From Scolanthus callimorphus (Eukaryota; Cnidaria; Anthozoa; Actiniaria; Edwardsiidae), in NCBI GenBank assembly GCA_033964015.1, contig CM066923.1, positions 1,798,001-1,862,000 of the forward strand: DNA of 64,000 bases, read 5' to 3'. This document shows, piece by piece, positions 46,501-61,500 of the stretch (positions within the stretch are counted from its first letter, which is position 1; each line of letters starts with the position of its first letter). A program made the position numbers and the translations under genes. The notes under the pieces were generated by a model. It saw nothing but the letters and a program-made list of their open reading frames with translations, had not been told where the DNA came from and made no database searches.

Positions 46501-49500
46501 ATCGTCTCGTCCGATCGAATCTCTGCTTAGCGCATCTTCCAACTGCTTTCTCAAGGAAGCAATTTCCTTATCAGCAAACTCGGTTTTCAATTCAAGTTCG
46601 GTAATGGACGAATTCGCAGTGACAAGATCATTCTTGAGATCTTTCTTTTCGCGTGCTAAGCGCTCATTTCCAGTCTCCAAATCTGTTATCTTTCTCTCAA
46701 GCCCTCCAATTTGGTGTTGTAGCTCTAAAACTCGCTTCTGTGCCTTCTTAAAATCAGCTTCTAATTTCTCAAACTTGCTCTTTTGAGACTGAACTTCATT
46801 CTTTAAGTCATCTGCGCGGTCTTGACTTGCTCTGTAAAGGTTCTCAAACTCAAATGCCTTATTCTCAAAATCTTTTCGCTCCTTGTCTAGAACCTCCTTT
46901 TCTCGTTGAAGATTTTTGACAATGATTTCGAGTTTCGACGCTTTATTGTTAGCCTGGTTGAATTGCTCTTGAAGATCACGGAGTTTTTCTTGATTGCTAT
47001 ACCTAGTTGTTTCAACCTCCTTCTTAAGATTCGTAACTTCGGTAACGAAAGTGTTCTTGGATCCTTTTAGGCCATCGATAATGGCCTGCTTGTCCTTCAC
47101 TTCTTTAGTCAAACTGTTTACAGTCCTGTCTCTTTCTCTTAGCTGATTTTGCGCAGTCAGTAAGTTGTCTTTCACTCTTCTGTATTCCTCCCTCAGGGAA
47201 TTCAAGTCGGTCTTGGCCAGGTCTCGTTCCTTCTTTAACGGAGCTAACTGAGATTCAAGATCTGCAATAGTGTTCTCTTTAGCTTGTAATTCCCTCTCTA
47301 CATTACCCCGTTTGTTTCTCCAAGATTTAAGCTCATTTTCAGTGTCCCTTTGCTTATTCAAAGCCGTCTGCAACTGTTTCTCCAGATCGTCCTTGTCGGC
47401 TTTCAATGTATCCACTTCTGTTAAAGCTTTGTTCAGCTGCCTCTTTGTTCGATCGTACTCGGTTTGCAGGCTTCTTATCTTTGTGTTCAGTTCTTCGATA
47501 GTCTTGTCCTTCTTAGTGATAACACCATTGAGCGTCTCACTAAACCTCTCATGTTGTGAAGACTTTCCTTCTATCTGAACAAGTCGCTCTTTGTACTCAA
47601 GAAGCTGGCTGTTCACTGTGTCTAGCTGATCTCGGAGCTGACCAACTTGCCTCCTGCTCGTCTCGAGTTGTGTCTCAAGCTTAGAGACCTTGGTCTGCAA
47701 ATTGTACACATCCTTTTCTGCGAGATCCTTTTCGTTCCGCGCGTTTTCTAGATCTTTTTCGAGCTCTGCAAGTCGGCTTTCAGCCGCCACCATCCGCTGG
47801 TACTCGCCTGACTTCTCATCTGAAATCTTTTCAACTTCGAGATTCAAAGAAATGATCTTTTCCTCGGCGACGTCCATGTCATTTTCCAGCCTGTCAACCT
47901 CCCTCTGTTTCTGAGAGAGCTGCTCTGTCAGTGTAGTGATACTTTTTCTTAGTTCTTCAGTATCCATTTCTAAGTATCGATTCTTCTCTAGAATGTCATC
48001 AAGCTGGCCTGCCATATCCTTCTCTCTGTTCAGCACGTCCATGTACGAGGACTCTACCTCCTCCACCTTCATCTGGACAACACTCGACTCCGTCTGCAAC
48101 TGTTCTTTGTGTTGATCGTGAGCGTCACACAGTTCCGTTAGTCGGGCGATCTCTTGATTGGCAGCTTCTAGTTTCTCCTCCAGTCGGTTATTTTCGTCCT
48201 CAATCACGCCATTAGAAGCCTTCAGACTTGTAATTTCGTCTTTGAGATTATCGTTTTCTTCGTTGAGTTGATCAAGTTGGGATCTGAGCTTCTTAATAAT
48301 GCCTTCTTTCTGGTCGAGCTCTTTCGTTTGTGCTTCCAGTGACCTGCTTAGGCTTTCCAGTTCATGTACCAGGTCATCAATTTTCCTTTCAAAGTGTTTT
48401 TCCTTCTCTCTTAGTTCCTGCACTTCCGCCGTGATCAGTGCGTTGTCTCTTCTCGCTTTGTCTAGCTCGTCTCCCAATCGCATAGTCTTTTGCTTCAAAA
48501 TATTGTTATCCTTTTCGAAGTCATTCTTCTGTTCCTCGCAGATGTTATACTTTGACTGCAGATCGTTCAGTTGTTTATAGTAAGCTTGCAACTCTTCATT
48601 TATGCGATCCCGTTCTTCTGAAGTTAACCTGTAATTCGCTTCCACTTCCTTTAATATTTTTTGCAAGTCAAGAACTTGATCATGCAACTGGTGCTTTTCC
48701 TGTTCCAAGCTGTGGTTCCTCTTTTCTAAATTATCGGCGTCTTCTCGATAATCATCAACCTTCTGTTCCAATGCACCAATTGCTGCTTTTAGATCCGCAA
48801 TAATTCTCTCTCGTTTATCGACGTCTGCCTTATAACGATCAGCGGCTCGACGGTAATCAGCAGCATCGTTTTCAGCTTTGATCAAATTCTTCTTCATATC
48901 CGCGCACCTTGTCTTTTCCATCTCTAAGTCTGCCTTCAGTCGATCTCTTGCCTGCATCGCAGCATCTAACTGCGCTTGCAGTCTCGACATCTTGTTGTTC
49001 ATATCCGCGAGTTTCCGCTCCAAGTCTGTTTTCTCGTTTTCGCGGGAGTTAAGGGTGTCTGTTGTTGATACCAATTTAGTGGTGATGATCTCTAATTCCT
49101 TGCGTAGCCCATCTCGCTCCATTGTCGCCGCATCGTAGCCTGCTTTTAACTCATTGATACTGTAACTGTTGTCGTCTAGTTGACTCTGCAGCTCCTGCAC
49201 CCTGCTCACCATCGCTCCGTCCACCTCATCCGCCGCTTTGCTCTTCGTCAACTCAAGCTCATGCTCAAGATCATCCACTTGTTTCTTCAGCATCACCTCA
49301 ACTGCCTCCCACTCGTGCACTCTGTCTTTCCACTTCAGGCTCGAGGATTGGTTATCATTCAGTTGCCCGTTCGCCAGGATTAAATCGCGCTCAAATGTAT
49401 CGCGTTCGTCCTTGAGGTTTTTCATCTTATCTTGGAGGTCTGTGATCTTCAATTCGTGCCTGTTTATCAAGTCTTCGTGTGACTTGCACTGCCGCTTGTG

Positions 49501-52500
49501 CACCTCAAAGGCTGTTTCTGTTTTAGAGAGTTCAGATTTCAGCTTCTCAATCTGATCTTCCAAGTCGTCGTTCTTCGCTTCTAGGTTCTCGATCTTGTGG
49601 TCCTTCAGCGCGCACTCTTCCTTCGCTCTGTTCGCCACACGTTGGTTTTCTCGCACGTCGTTCTGCAGTTTACTGATCATCTCTCGGCATCTCTGCAGCT
49701 CTTTGCGCAAGTCGTCCACTTGATCGCGGAGGTTGTCTCTTTGCTTGACGGTCGTCTGATACTGTTTAAAAGAATATCAACCGCTCATCAAATACATGAA
49801 GTATGTATAATGCGCACATAAAATATCGTTATTTATTGTTTTGTTGTTTGTTTGATGGTTATCTGTTACTACCACACTTGTCAGCAAATATTTCAATAGT
49901 GTAAAATGTATTTCCCTTGGGGTACCCTTATTGCGTGGGCAATTGCATTGCGCGCCTTTGTACTAGAGTAATACATCAACTACTCCTTGATATGAACTGT
50001 TCGTGTCGCGTGAAGTGTACCAGTAGTCTCCAGACGGCTATCTCCGAGTTTGCCATAGCAGGAAACACTTCGGAATCAGGCTACAAATTAATATACGTAC
50101 CTGGACTTCATACTTGGTGACGAGACTCTTGTCACTTTTTCCAGCGTTGTCGGCGTCTCTTCTATATCGATCCACCTCAGTTTCCAGACGAACAATCTAG
50201 AAAATACGCAACGTTTTCATTGCATCGTTTTCTCACGCCAACAATCTCTCTGAACAAGGGGTCATTTTGTCGCGTGCGACGTTGTATAGCAATAGACAAA
50301 GCTTGCGTAGCAAGCGTATCCGTGGGTTTTAGAGCGTTTCCCGTGGGTTTTAGAGCGAATCACGTGGGGTTTTGAGCGTTTCCCGTGGGTTTTGGGGCGT
50401 TTCCCGTGGGTTTCAGAGATAATCAGCCAGATTATCGAAAATCTCTCGTGCTTTCAGGCTTTTCTCTGACCCTAACACTCTACGGAAACGCTTTAATCTA
50501 TTGCCTCAAAACATGGAAGGAACACAAATCCAAAAGGTAGTAATGATGGATTTTTCGTTAGCTTGCCCACGTGCAAAGTAGTTGAACATTTTTGAGACGC
50601 CACGATGCGCCTACCTATACAAACACGATACCTTTGCCTGCAACTCTGAGTTCTCATTTTGTAGGTTGTCGTGCTCGTCTGCCAGTGTCTGGTGGTTGGA
50701 GTTCAGCTGCTCAAGCTCATCCCGGATCATGAAGAACTCCGCCTCGTCCACACCCGAGGACTGGACATCCTGGGCCTGCGATACCGTCATGGACATCTCA
50801 TCACGCAATGTGGCCAGCTCACGCTCCAGCGCCTCCTACAGAGTGAAAGTCATTTATTATGCCGTGAATAAAGAGCGCCTCCTACAGAGTGAAAGTCATT
50901 TATCATGCCGTGAATAAAGAGCCAATTGTCTAGGTAGGTGGCAAGTCTTTACTTTGGCAGTTCCATTTAATATCCGTTCCCTCCATATGAGGAATCTGGA
51001 ATTTCCACTGGGGTCTTTCTTTTTATCCCAGAAGAGAACTTCTTCAAATTTCTGTAGGAATTGTGCAGGAGCCTAGAAATTCCACATGGGTAGAACAATT
51101 TTTGAAAATTTGGATAGGGGGATACAGCTTTTTTAGGAACAGTCCTTAATACCTTGTCCTCACTACTTTCTCCAGTTTCTTTCATAAAGCTACAGGTTTG
51201 CGATAAGTAGTACATACGTAATCGCGTTGAACACGCAAAGTTTTAATTAATCTCGCCGAAATCTTAGCAGCTGTTCTAAGATTCCTATTTTACCTGCTGT
51301 GGAGGGCACGAGTTGCGCGAATCAGATATAATTTTCATATTCAAGCATAAGTACCTTTTCTTGTTTTATTGATTCCATTGAGCGTGATTTGGCGCTCAAC
51401 TCGCGTCGTAGACTCTCGATTTCTCGTTCTCGCTCGCGAGTTCGCCGTTGAGATGCTGCCAGCTCTTCTGTGTGTCTCTTGCATTCTGACTTGATGTTGA
51501 AGACTTGCTCGTTGAGTTTCTGGTTCTGTCTGGCAAGCTCGTCGATCCGTTGATTTAACTTGTCAACCTTCGAGAGGAAAATGTACTCCGATTAGTTTTC
51601 TCCACAAAAGTGTAACCTGTAATATAATTATGTTAGCCTTGCGTAGTAAGGTTCAGAGAAACGTGTGAGCGAATTTTTGTGACCCAAAACTCCACGGAGA
51701 CACTTGCTACGCAGGCTATGTTGTTGTGGTCGAAATTCCCGCCATATTCAGTGGCGCGCGCGCTCGTGCCACAGGACGCCCACAACATAAATATTTTACT
51801 AAGCTACGAATTTCTTTTCTATGAAAAAAGCGCGAAATTTTCAGCGATGCTCACTAGATACCAAGTAATTTTCAAATCAGTTGAAAGCCAATTGCTTGTG
51901 AACAGGACGATCCAGGGGGTTGGGCGCGGATAGTGAAAATATATGGACCAAAAATTGCAAATTTCCTTCAGCAAATACGGTAAATGTATGTGAAAATCTC
52001 CCCTGGGAGATCCGCGCCCCTGGGGAATCTTGATTTCCACGCATCTTTATCAGATCATTGAACATGAAACCCTAGAAAACGTTATAAAACATGCATTGAA
52101 CAACGTTAAACATCGCTGACCATGCATATTTGTATTTTAAAAACAAGTTACATAACGAAACAGTGTCAAGTAACATAACGAAAATCACAGCAAAATACGC
52201 AACAGTACTATGAATGGCAATAACAATGCGACATTTTACCGAAATTCTTTAAAGCTTTCAGTAGCTACTACTAATTTGAAAGCGTTGTGAATAAAAATAT
52301 AATAACTGTTTCCATTTCTTTACTAACATGAAGAAACATTAGCTACTTGACATGCTTGAAGAATCTGCTTGTTTCTATTTCACTTCGTCATGCATTCTAA
52401 CAAGTTGATTTGCACAGAACCCGTAGTGTACACTAGAACCATCAGGCCTAGCTAAAAAAAGATAAATATGAATTTTGCATTCGTTAAAAAACGAGTTGTT

Positions 52501-55500
52501 TCTGAAGACATCGGAGCACGACTTTGTCCAATTTTCTAATAATGAGATGATTAGTTTTAGAACTTCGTAATTAAGCCTTGCGCCACTGTTTAGTTTAAGA
52601 TAGAAAAAGCGCTTAACATAATGCCTCTGTATTTATATTGGTAACTTAGTCTTACTGATAACACAGACCATTAAATATCGCGCCTTAACCAAACTACGTC
52701 AAATATTTTTACCGAAAATATTGCTCATAGAAGTATTTTGTGTACTAGAAGTTTCTAGATTATGTCACCACCTACAGAGGGTTAGTTTTCAATCAAATAC
52801 ATTAAAAACACTGTGATACTTATTACTGACGAAACCCTACGGCGCCGAGGTAATATTATAGGTTCGACACGCCTATCGATATAAAGAAGTTCGCGCCTCA
52901 TGCCATTTTTCAACAAAACACACACAACTTGAAGGCCAATCAGTTCATTACATGAGGATAGGAAATTATTTCAATTATTTTCTTCGTTCAGATTGCACTT
53001 GTTGTTTAGACTTCTTATTTCAAAGAGACAGAAGGATGATGAAATATGCAATTCGGGTTCATGACAGACAAATGTCTAATATTTTTGGCTTTCCGGCCGC
53101 TGAATTTTCCTAATCAAATTTTCCTCGATGCCAGATAAGCGTAATATGCCAAATTATTTCTTCTTTATTTTTTTTCAGTCATTTTGGAACAACCTAGATT
53201 GCGTTGAGGTTTCTAGTTTTTAGATGTTTAGTTACAATGCTAATGAGATGGGATCTTCATGATCTCTTCCTGACTGTCAACAATACAGAATGAGCGTGAC
53301 TTCTTGAACGCCCGAACCAGCTAGTACCAAGCGATGCGATCTTTGTGTGTTAGGCCACAGGGCCAAGATCAATTGATCTTGGGTGCCCTGTGGTTATGCC
53401 AGGTCCTCTGGCTTAGTCACCTGGATAGAAAATAACAGTGCGATATTATAAGTTCTGTTCGGAGGGACTTTGAACAGCACTATAACAAGGAACTGAACAC
53501 GTACGCAAACCAGTAAAAAAACATGTCCACACTAAGACCCCGTCCACACTACACCGTTTTCAACGAAAACGGATACTTTTTGCTCCGGATACGGCTATCG
53601 TCCACACTACAACTCCGAAAACGATCAGCTGAAAAACGATTTCGTTTGAAAACGGTGTAGTGTGGACGGGGTCTAAGAGAGATAATCCAAAACATAGGTA
53701 CGCAGAGCGTACGGGAAGCTATTTGCTTATCTACAGGAGGATAAGAAAGTGTTGAGGAAAGAGAACCAATGTGGTGTTAATTTTCATTTTGGTTTGTAAA
53801 GCAACAACATATGATTTCAAACAATATTGTGCATATGCTCAGTGGCAACTTTATTATTAAAGTTCTATCTTTTCCCTTCTCGAAACCGCAAAACTATTGA
53901 GTGCTACGTGACCATTTTCATTTTCGCACCTTGGCGAAACCTGGGTAAAACAATGTCATATTTGAATGCTCAGACCCACTCACAATCTAGAGCACCAGAT
54001 AAGTCAGGAAAACAAAGAGTTAAGCACTCTACAAAATCCGCATAAGCTCAGTGTCACGTAAAGTGGGATTACGTCAAAGCGAGATTTAAAACCCCAGTAA
54101 CAAAACGAAAAAAAGTAGGTATTGTCAGTAGAAGAAATCAATGTTTAACCTATTTTGTGTGTGATTTTATTCATAAAAAAGCACTGCACTAGATTTTGTG
54201 TATCAGAATTTCGTGAAACTGGCACCTAAATTATTTGTCATATGTTAGTCGTCGTTCCACGCAAGGCTGGGTTCACTTTGTGAATATTTGATTCAACAAA
54301 TTCTTCATGAACAAGCTTTCAGAACCCGACGAACATGTTTAGTGTAACTTATCGTTTTCTAAATCACTGAAAACGTAACTTGGGTAAAAGTTTAATCGTG
54401 TTGAACACCGTGTTGAATCGTGTTCAATCATGTTGAACTGTTCAACTTTCGTGAAAAAGATCCGTAGAAATCAAGGTGCCCGTGTAAAATGATTCAAAAC
54501 CTCATAAGTGTATCTTTTACATCGCTTTCAATTGATTTGAAAATTGCTGAATATCTACTGAGCATCGCTGAAGATTTTGCGCTGAGAAGAACAATAGAGA
54601 AGTTGAATGGACACGGTGGACTGGCTTGTCCCAGCCTAATGCACATGGATGTTCACGTTTCTGTCACATCTAACATCTTATGGAATCAATTTTCGTCGAA
54701 GTTTCGAGCAAGAATTTATAGCACCTGTTTCTAGAATTTAGTGTTGCGAAGCCGCGACCAAGACTAAACAATCTTGAATTAAATCATTTCTTTTTTCCTG
54801 CAAACCAAAATATGGTATATTAAATTTAACAGTGCTGCAGACGACTTAATCTAATCGATGGTATAGGTCCATATGTAAAAACTTTATTGCTATGGAAAGC
54901 CGCGTGCACGCAAAGCATTAAACTACCCTCATTCATCTTTAATGTAAAACACTATTCTGTTTAGATTTTATGGTTTCAAAGAACCAGACAGCGGCCTAGA
55001 CAGAGAAATCCCACCTACGGTTTGAAGTAATTGCAGTCGCTCCCTTTTATATCCCTGAAGTAGTTACAACGGGAAATGGATTTCATTAAAAATGAGAATA
55101 ACTTTCGTATATGTGAAATACCCTTTCGTTGGGGTTCATACTAAATGGAATAAATTTCTACTGAAGGATTTTCCACGGAAATACGTAAAAGTATGTTGAG
55201 CAAAAGAATAATGTACATGCTTTCGTCTAGAGACACTTCAATGTTCTATTCCGTGCTTTTTCTAGACATTTCTTTCCATTCTTCACGTCTTCAAACTTCC
55301 GTCCAATGACACTCTTTAAAGATCAATATTATCATTTATTTTTGCTCGCCGAATTTCGAATAGAGCACGCGAAGTTTAACCGTATATTATAAAACAAATA
55401 AGGACAGGTCGACCTTTTTGGCCGGAGCATATCGACAGAATTTGACTATTATTGCCATTATAGCAACTAAAGCGAGTTCTACTAATTACAATGATATTGT

Positions 55501-58500
55501 TTGTCTAACCACGCATCCCCCGGAGCTCTTGATATTGTACAAGGACCAAAAGTTCGCACGTTTAATTACTTTAAAACCTTTTAAAGTTCTAGAAATCGGA
55601 AGTTGAGAAAGCTACATGGTGACCTCAAAAGGCGTCAGGTCAGACGCATAGATAGGACGCGCAGATACGAAACAAACATTCATAAGGGAACTCAAAACAC
55701 AGTAGTGATACAAGTGATGTAGTAACACAAATTTGCGATTCACCCTTAACATTTCAGCAGAAGCCAACAACATTTCTAGAAATCGGAAGTCGGGAAAGCT
55801 ACATCGTGACCTGAAAAGGCGTCGGATCAGACGCGCAGATAAGACGCGTAGATACGAAGCGAACAAACATTCATAGTCATAGAGGAACTCAAAACACAGT
55901 GGTACAAGTGATGTTGCGATCAGCCCTTATAATTTCAGCAGACGCCAACAAGATTTCGTTGTTTTAATTTTATTGCTGTATCGATAGAATGTTCCAGCTT
56001 GACGGTCCGACGGCGGCTGTGGTCTGCTAGCTGTACACGTACTTTCGCGCGGGGTGGACAGTTGCATGATGGCCGCCAAGCGTATTAATAACAGACTATT
56101 AATTTCAGTATGATTGCCAGCACAACGGGTGATGGCGTCCTATAATAATTCTTTTGCAAGACTTTGGATAGTAGAGATGTGGGTAAAACGGGGAACGGGA
56201 CGTCGCCGGGAACCTGAACCGGGACGCGGATTTAGCTGTGCGAAAAAGCGAAAATAAAATAAAAAATTCGACGTTTTGAAGTTCAAGTCACGTGAATATT
56301 ATGTTCCACCCCCTTGCTCTAAATCTCATTATGTAATTAACCAAGTTTGGTCGTCTGACGTGTTCCCTTCTCGAAATATGATTCTCTAGCCTGAATTTCG
56401 TAAAAAAAAAAAGACGTCTGAAATTAATTCGAGCTAATGATTTTCTTGTTTTGATGTCGTCAACTGATTACAAGTTTAACCAAGGATGGTGCCCATGTAC
56501 TGAAGCGTAAATTAGGTACCATGAAATGTCTTTTCTTTTCGCTTTTTCGTACACACAATTCCGCGTCCCGGGTCACGTCCTCGACGACGTCCCTACTCAA
56601 TTTTATTCCATTCTACTTCTTCCAACTCCATTCCGTTCCACTTGATTCCATTATACTTTGTATTCCATTTTATTTTGCATTTGTACTCCACCCTTCTACA
56701 CTCAATTCCATTTTATTCAACTCTATTCCATTTCTATTCCATTCCATCCTACTCCGTTCCATTTGACTCCATCCCACACTCCATTCCATTCTATTCCATC
56801 CCAAATTAAATATTCAGAAATCAATAACTTTAAAATCAGGTGCAATGTGTCACCACAGTAGATCTGTAGAGGCAGACAACACATTGGCAGTTTGTGATTT
56901 TCACAAGGGGTGCAAATGAACGGCTAGATAAACTTCATTTCATTCTATTCCATCTCACTTCATTTCATTCTATTCCACCAGAAACAGATTCCATCTCATT
57001 CTATTTTTGTTATCGCACTACTTCAGATCTAATGAAAGCTTCATTTCATTCATATGTCTTTGCCTTTGGGCACGCGGCCCCAATAAAGTAAGAATGTGAT
57101 CTGCGCGTGGGGATGATGAGGTATTGGCGTTGCTATTGAGCTTATAAACTTTGACATCAAACCAGCATAAACGTGGTGGGTTGGTTTAAATCGGGCATCA
57201 TAGCAAACTTGATCCATTGATGGCTATCAGCGTTAATCATTATTAATTCAAATTTACAGTGAAACTAGTTCAGAAGTCCCCTGCCTAGATCAGAATATTA
57301 TTGTGTTGATTGTTCGGCTATTAAAACCATTATGCGTTCACTAAGACGCAAGTTTTTACAAGGGACATTCAATTAATCGATGATAATAGGACATGTACAG
57401 GTACTGTAACCTTCATCCAGCAAAATAAAAATGCCACTAGTAAAACGTCCGTATTGAAATTTGTTAAAAGTGAAATTCTGAGTTCATTTCGATAAAAAAC
57501 GTGGAATGTATGTATAGATAAGAAGTTGGTACCAGGATATATTAAAAGAATAAGGTTGTTCAGCAGTTTGATAGAGATGATTTCAGATGACTGTCGTGAG
57601 TAAGTTGTAACCACTTTGTAGTCACTCCTATTATAGGTTTAGTGCAATCACTTTGCTATTGGTTTCCCTACAGTCCCTACATGAAAAACGTTCTAAAAGT
57701 GTGGTTAAGTTGCTATCGTGATATTAGAATCTCAAACTGATCACTGGGCCGGGATTAATCTTACCGTGACTTGGTTGCTATGGCAACGTTTTATTTACTA
57801 CACTGGCTCAGAAAAGATGCAAAGTAATGCTAAAACGTTAGTATTTTATTTAATGCGGTTTCTATCTTGTAAGCTTGTTGAAAATAGAACCGCTTCATTT
57901 ATACCTATTGAGGTTCTTTCGATAGACTTTCCTCTCCGCGCGCCACGAGACCGTGCGCGTTTTTCTTCACTTTGCTCTAATACTTCTAATGGACGACTTG
58001 GGGCAAGTCTAGACTTTCTAACATTGCCGGATTTCATATCTTGAGTGAATGCCTTGGGCGTATCCCTTAACGTACGAGCCACATAACAAGAAATAGTGTA
58101 GCATGCTGTAGTTTGCCTTGTTTCGTTTGACCCTAGATTAAAGCAATGCGGTTCTAACGGTTGTGCAATTTCCCGTCTGTAGGAAGTGTCAACAGTTCTT
58201 GGTTCCTTCTTGGTACGCTTCCAATCAGATATCTCTACTTGAAAGGCAAATTAACCTATAGGGTCATGCATTGGCGGTACAAACAGTGGTTAATTTGGGA
58301 CTGAGACTGAATTGGGACATAATATATTCCCTCAATACTGTATGCGCTTTAGATTTATGCAAATTGGAGAAAGTGGAAAGCTTTTAGTAGATGTAAGTGT
58401 GAAAATACGGTCGAGTTCCAGCTAGAAAGAAACGCTCACACTCTTGCATAATAAGCTGAATTAGGTGAATGGAAAATTTGGAAATCCCGTGGCATATCAT

Positions 58501-61500
58501 GATGCATCAAGTCCAAGGCAGGGATAGCACGTACCATGCCAGATAGAATACAAGGTTAATATTTATCGCATCGTGCAACGACTTCAAGGCGACACACAAA
58601 TTTCTCTCACGATCTTCTGCCCTGTTTTTATTTAACAAGAGCCTCCTGCTTTGACAGGCATTTGAGAGAGCAATGTAAACTAGCGGCGCTACAAAAGCTT
58701 GCGTTGGGTAAACAGACTCAACAAGGATCAGACGTGATCCCGCTAAACAATCGACTCTGATCTGTGGCCGGAAAAACAATATCCGTAAGAAACGCCTTGA
58801 AAAAGTATTGGGAGTCATTTATTTTATTAAGATTTATTTGTGATTCGAAACGTGTGCCCAAAAATCTGGTTACAAGAAAGTATGAAACCTATTGGCTTTA
58901 TTTTAGGATCTTTTGAAAGGTTTGTATGGAAAAAGTAACTCGTGTTAGTCCCGTTCAGAAATATTGGTGATAAGGCCTAAGAAAATACATTTAAAAGTTT
59001 ATATGCAATATATATAAAGGGTTTTGCCAACGGAGTCGTATAGGTGGGCGCATCGCGACGTCACAGCTTGTCACGAAATCTTCAACTTTTGATACAGGCG
59101 TCCTAGTTAAAATCTATACATACCACGGAAAAGAACACATTGACATCTATTAGTCAGAAAACCAATTTTGGGCAATAAAAGACCGGCGACGCTACGTCAA
59201 AAATAAAACGGTTTTATAAAAACATAAATATATAGAGGATATTACACGGTGGCGCAAAGATTTGACACGAGAAAATAAAATCAATATCTTCAAGCTACCG
59301 TGTAATGTTCTTTTTATTATATGGATAAGAATTGACATAGCGGCAAAATATAACAAATTGAACAACTCACTTGATAAAGTCGAAAGTGTTTATTTGTGAA
59401 ATGCTCCCTCAATCTTTCTGATTCCCAGTGTCGTTAAGAACTAATTTCCCTTTTTGTGTTGCTGTAGCTTTCTCTGCCATAGTTGAAATAAGGTTTTTCT
59501 CGTTAGAACTAGAACAAAACTTAGTTTTGTGGCTTAAAACTCGAGAGACCGAGCGAGATTTCACTGCAGACGAAAGTGAAGAAAACAACACTGCAAACGT
59601 GCACATCCGGGACACTCGGTACATAACTTTTTCATATTTTCACTAGTGAAGATATGGAAAATACGAGTGTTTTAGTTTCCGGTAAAACACTGCATCCATA
59701 TAATAAAATTCTAATATCTTTAATTAATAAGCTAGCTAAAATCTAAACATTCCATGCGAAGAGCACATAGGCAATAAGCAATAATCCCAAGTTTCAGGGC
59801 AATCCGTTAAAAGGAACCGAAGTTATAGATATTTCTAGTTTGTTGTTGTTGTTGTTGTTTTTTTGTTTTTTTTTGGGGGGGGGGGGGGGCAATTAAACAT
59901 TCCATACAAACCTCTGGCAAATTTTAGCTAAGTCGTTGATAACATTAAATGCGCCCACCTATAGAATTATACGGTTTGACATGGAATTTTCCCGTTATAG
60001 TACTCTGGGTACTCCAACTTTCAAATTTAATTTCTCCGCTTTCCATAAGAATTTAAAGGCGGGACGAACCCAAGTGGTTCTCAACTTTTGAGTCACTGGA
60101 TTTTTCGCCACTGTTCGAAATCATGTAAATTGGGCCAATGAAATGTTTGTGACTCGTTTGCGAATCGTAAAAGAGTACAAAATCGAAATAAAAGCTGCAA
60201 ATTTCTCTGGTAAAAAACGCGAATTGTTAGTTGATAGTGAATAATATTTAACAGTTATGCTGAAGGTCACCGGGGTTTTTAACTCTAGTACTCCCGGCGT
60301 CTTGTATCTTGTGTTGTTATTTCATTGGGTTACAAAATCACTTTATTTTTACTGTTCCCAACAGTTTTCACTATTGTTTCACCTTATCTATCCGTGAAAG
60401 TCGACAGAAATTCTTCTAACAAAATGAAAAAATGGATCAAGTTGGACAATATTCGCATGTAAGAAAACATTTTGCATGCATTTGTAGCAAACTATATAAA
60501 TCCACGGTGTGCGTTCACGTATGACAGCAGCAGCAGTACTCCCGAGCATGCGCAATGGGTTTAATATAATACCACAGGCATCCCACAAAACTAGGGTAAT
60601 ATTTGCAGGAGAAGAGAAAACGGAAGAGAAAACGTTTTTTACACTCATCATGTCGCTTTTCTTCATTGAATAATAACAGCACAAGGGAAAAAGTTTTCAT
60701 ATACAATAACACAATAACAGTAGTAAGTTTGCATTGCTTTGCGACAACGGAAAACGGAAACGGAAATAGGAAATCATGTTCTGAGCTTCCGTACTCAAGC
60801 GATGTATTTCAAAACTCTTTTCATTTTTCCATTTCAATTTCTTCTGATCGAAAAACCTTGTAATAGTAGTTTCTACATAGCCACATCCAAAATTCAATAT
60901 CTACAAATTTGGTCACAAGTTTAATACGATATTGAATCACATACTTAACATGACATTTTAATTACTGACAAAATATTTTAACTTTTCTCGAAGAATTATG
61001 TAAATATGTAAATATCTTACCACGTATGTCATCAGTATGTTATAGTAATCAAATAGTGAACTTCTATTTGTAACATTAAAAGGAATTTATAATTTCCTCT
61101 AGCCTTATATGGGCGTCGGTAGAATGCATGATGAAGTCTATTCAGGGGCCACTCAACCCATCAATTAAATTTATAACGTGTTTACAGTATTCAAATAACC
61201 ATAAGGCTAGAACACAGCCTCAAAATACAATTTGATTTGATCCTAATAATGTTCTTATAGAAGACTTGATTATAGAAAAAAACGTATTGTTTTATTGTCT
61301 GTTAGAAAGAAAATTAATATGCTATACAATCTGCTGAATTAGTGTAATAATAATAAAACATCCGTCAATCAGTTTGTATTGTATTATTTAAACTATCCTT
61401 TCATTTATGACGTAATAATTATAGTATTAACATTACTTGTTACTCGCATGAGAGGGTACCACTAGTACACAGTCGTGATTTCTAGTCATAGAATCGTCGG

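Noticed and set aside
57846..58082. Basic Arg/Ser-rich minus-strand frame in intron 1 of gene A, considered as an alternative first exon
   Set aside because: No phase-0 donor that would join to gene A exon 2 was found.
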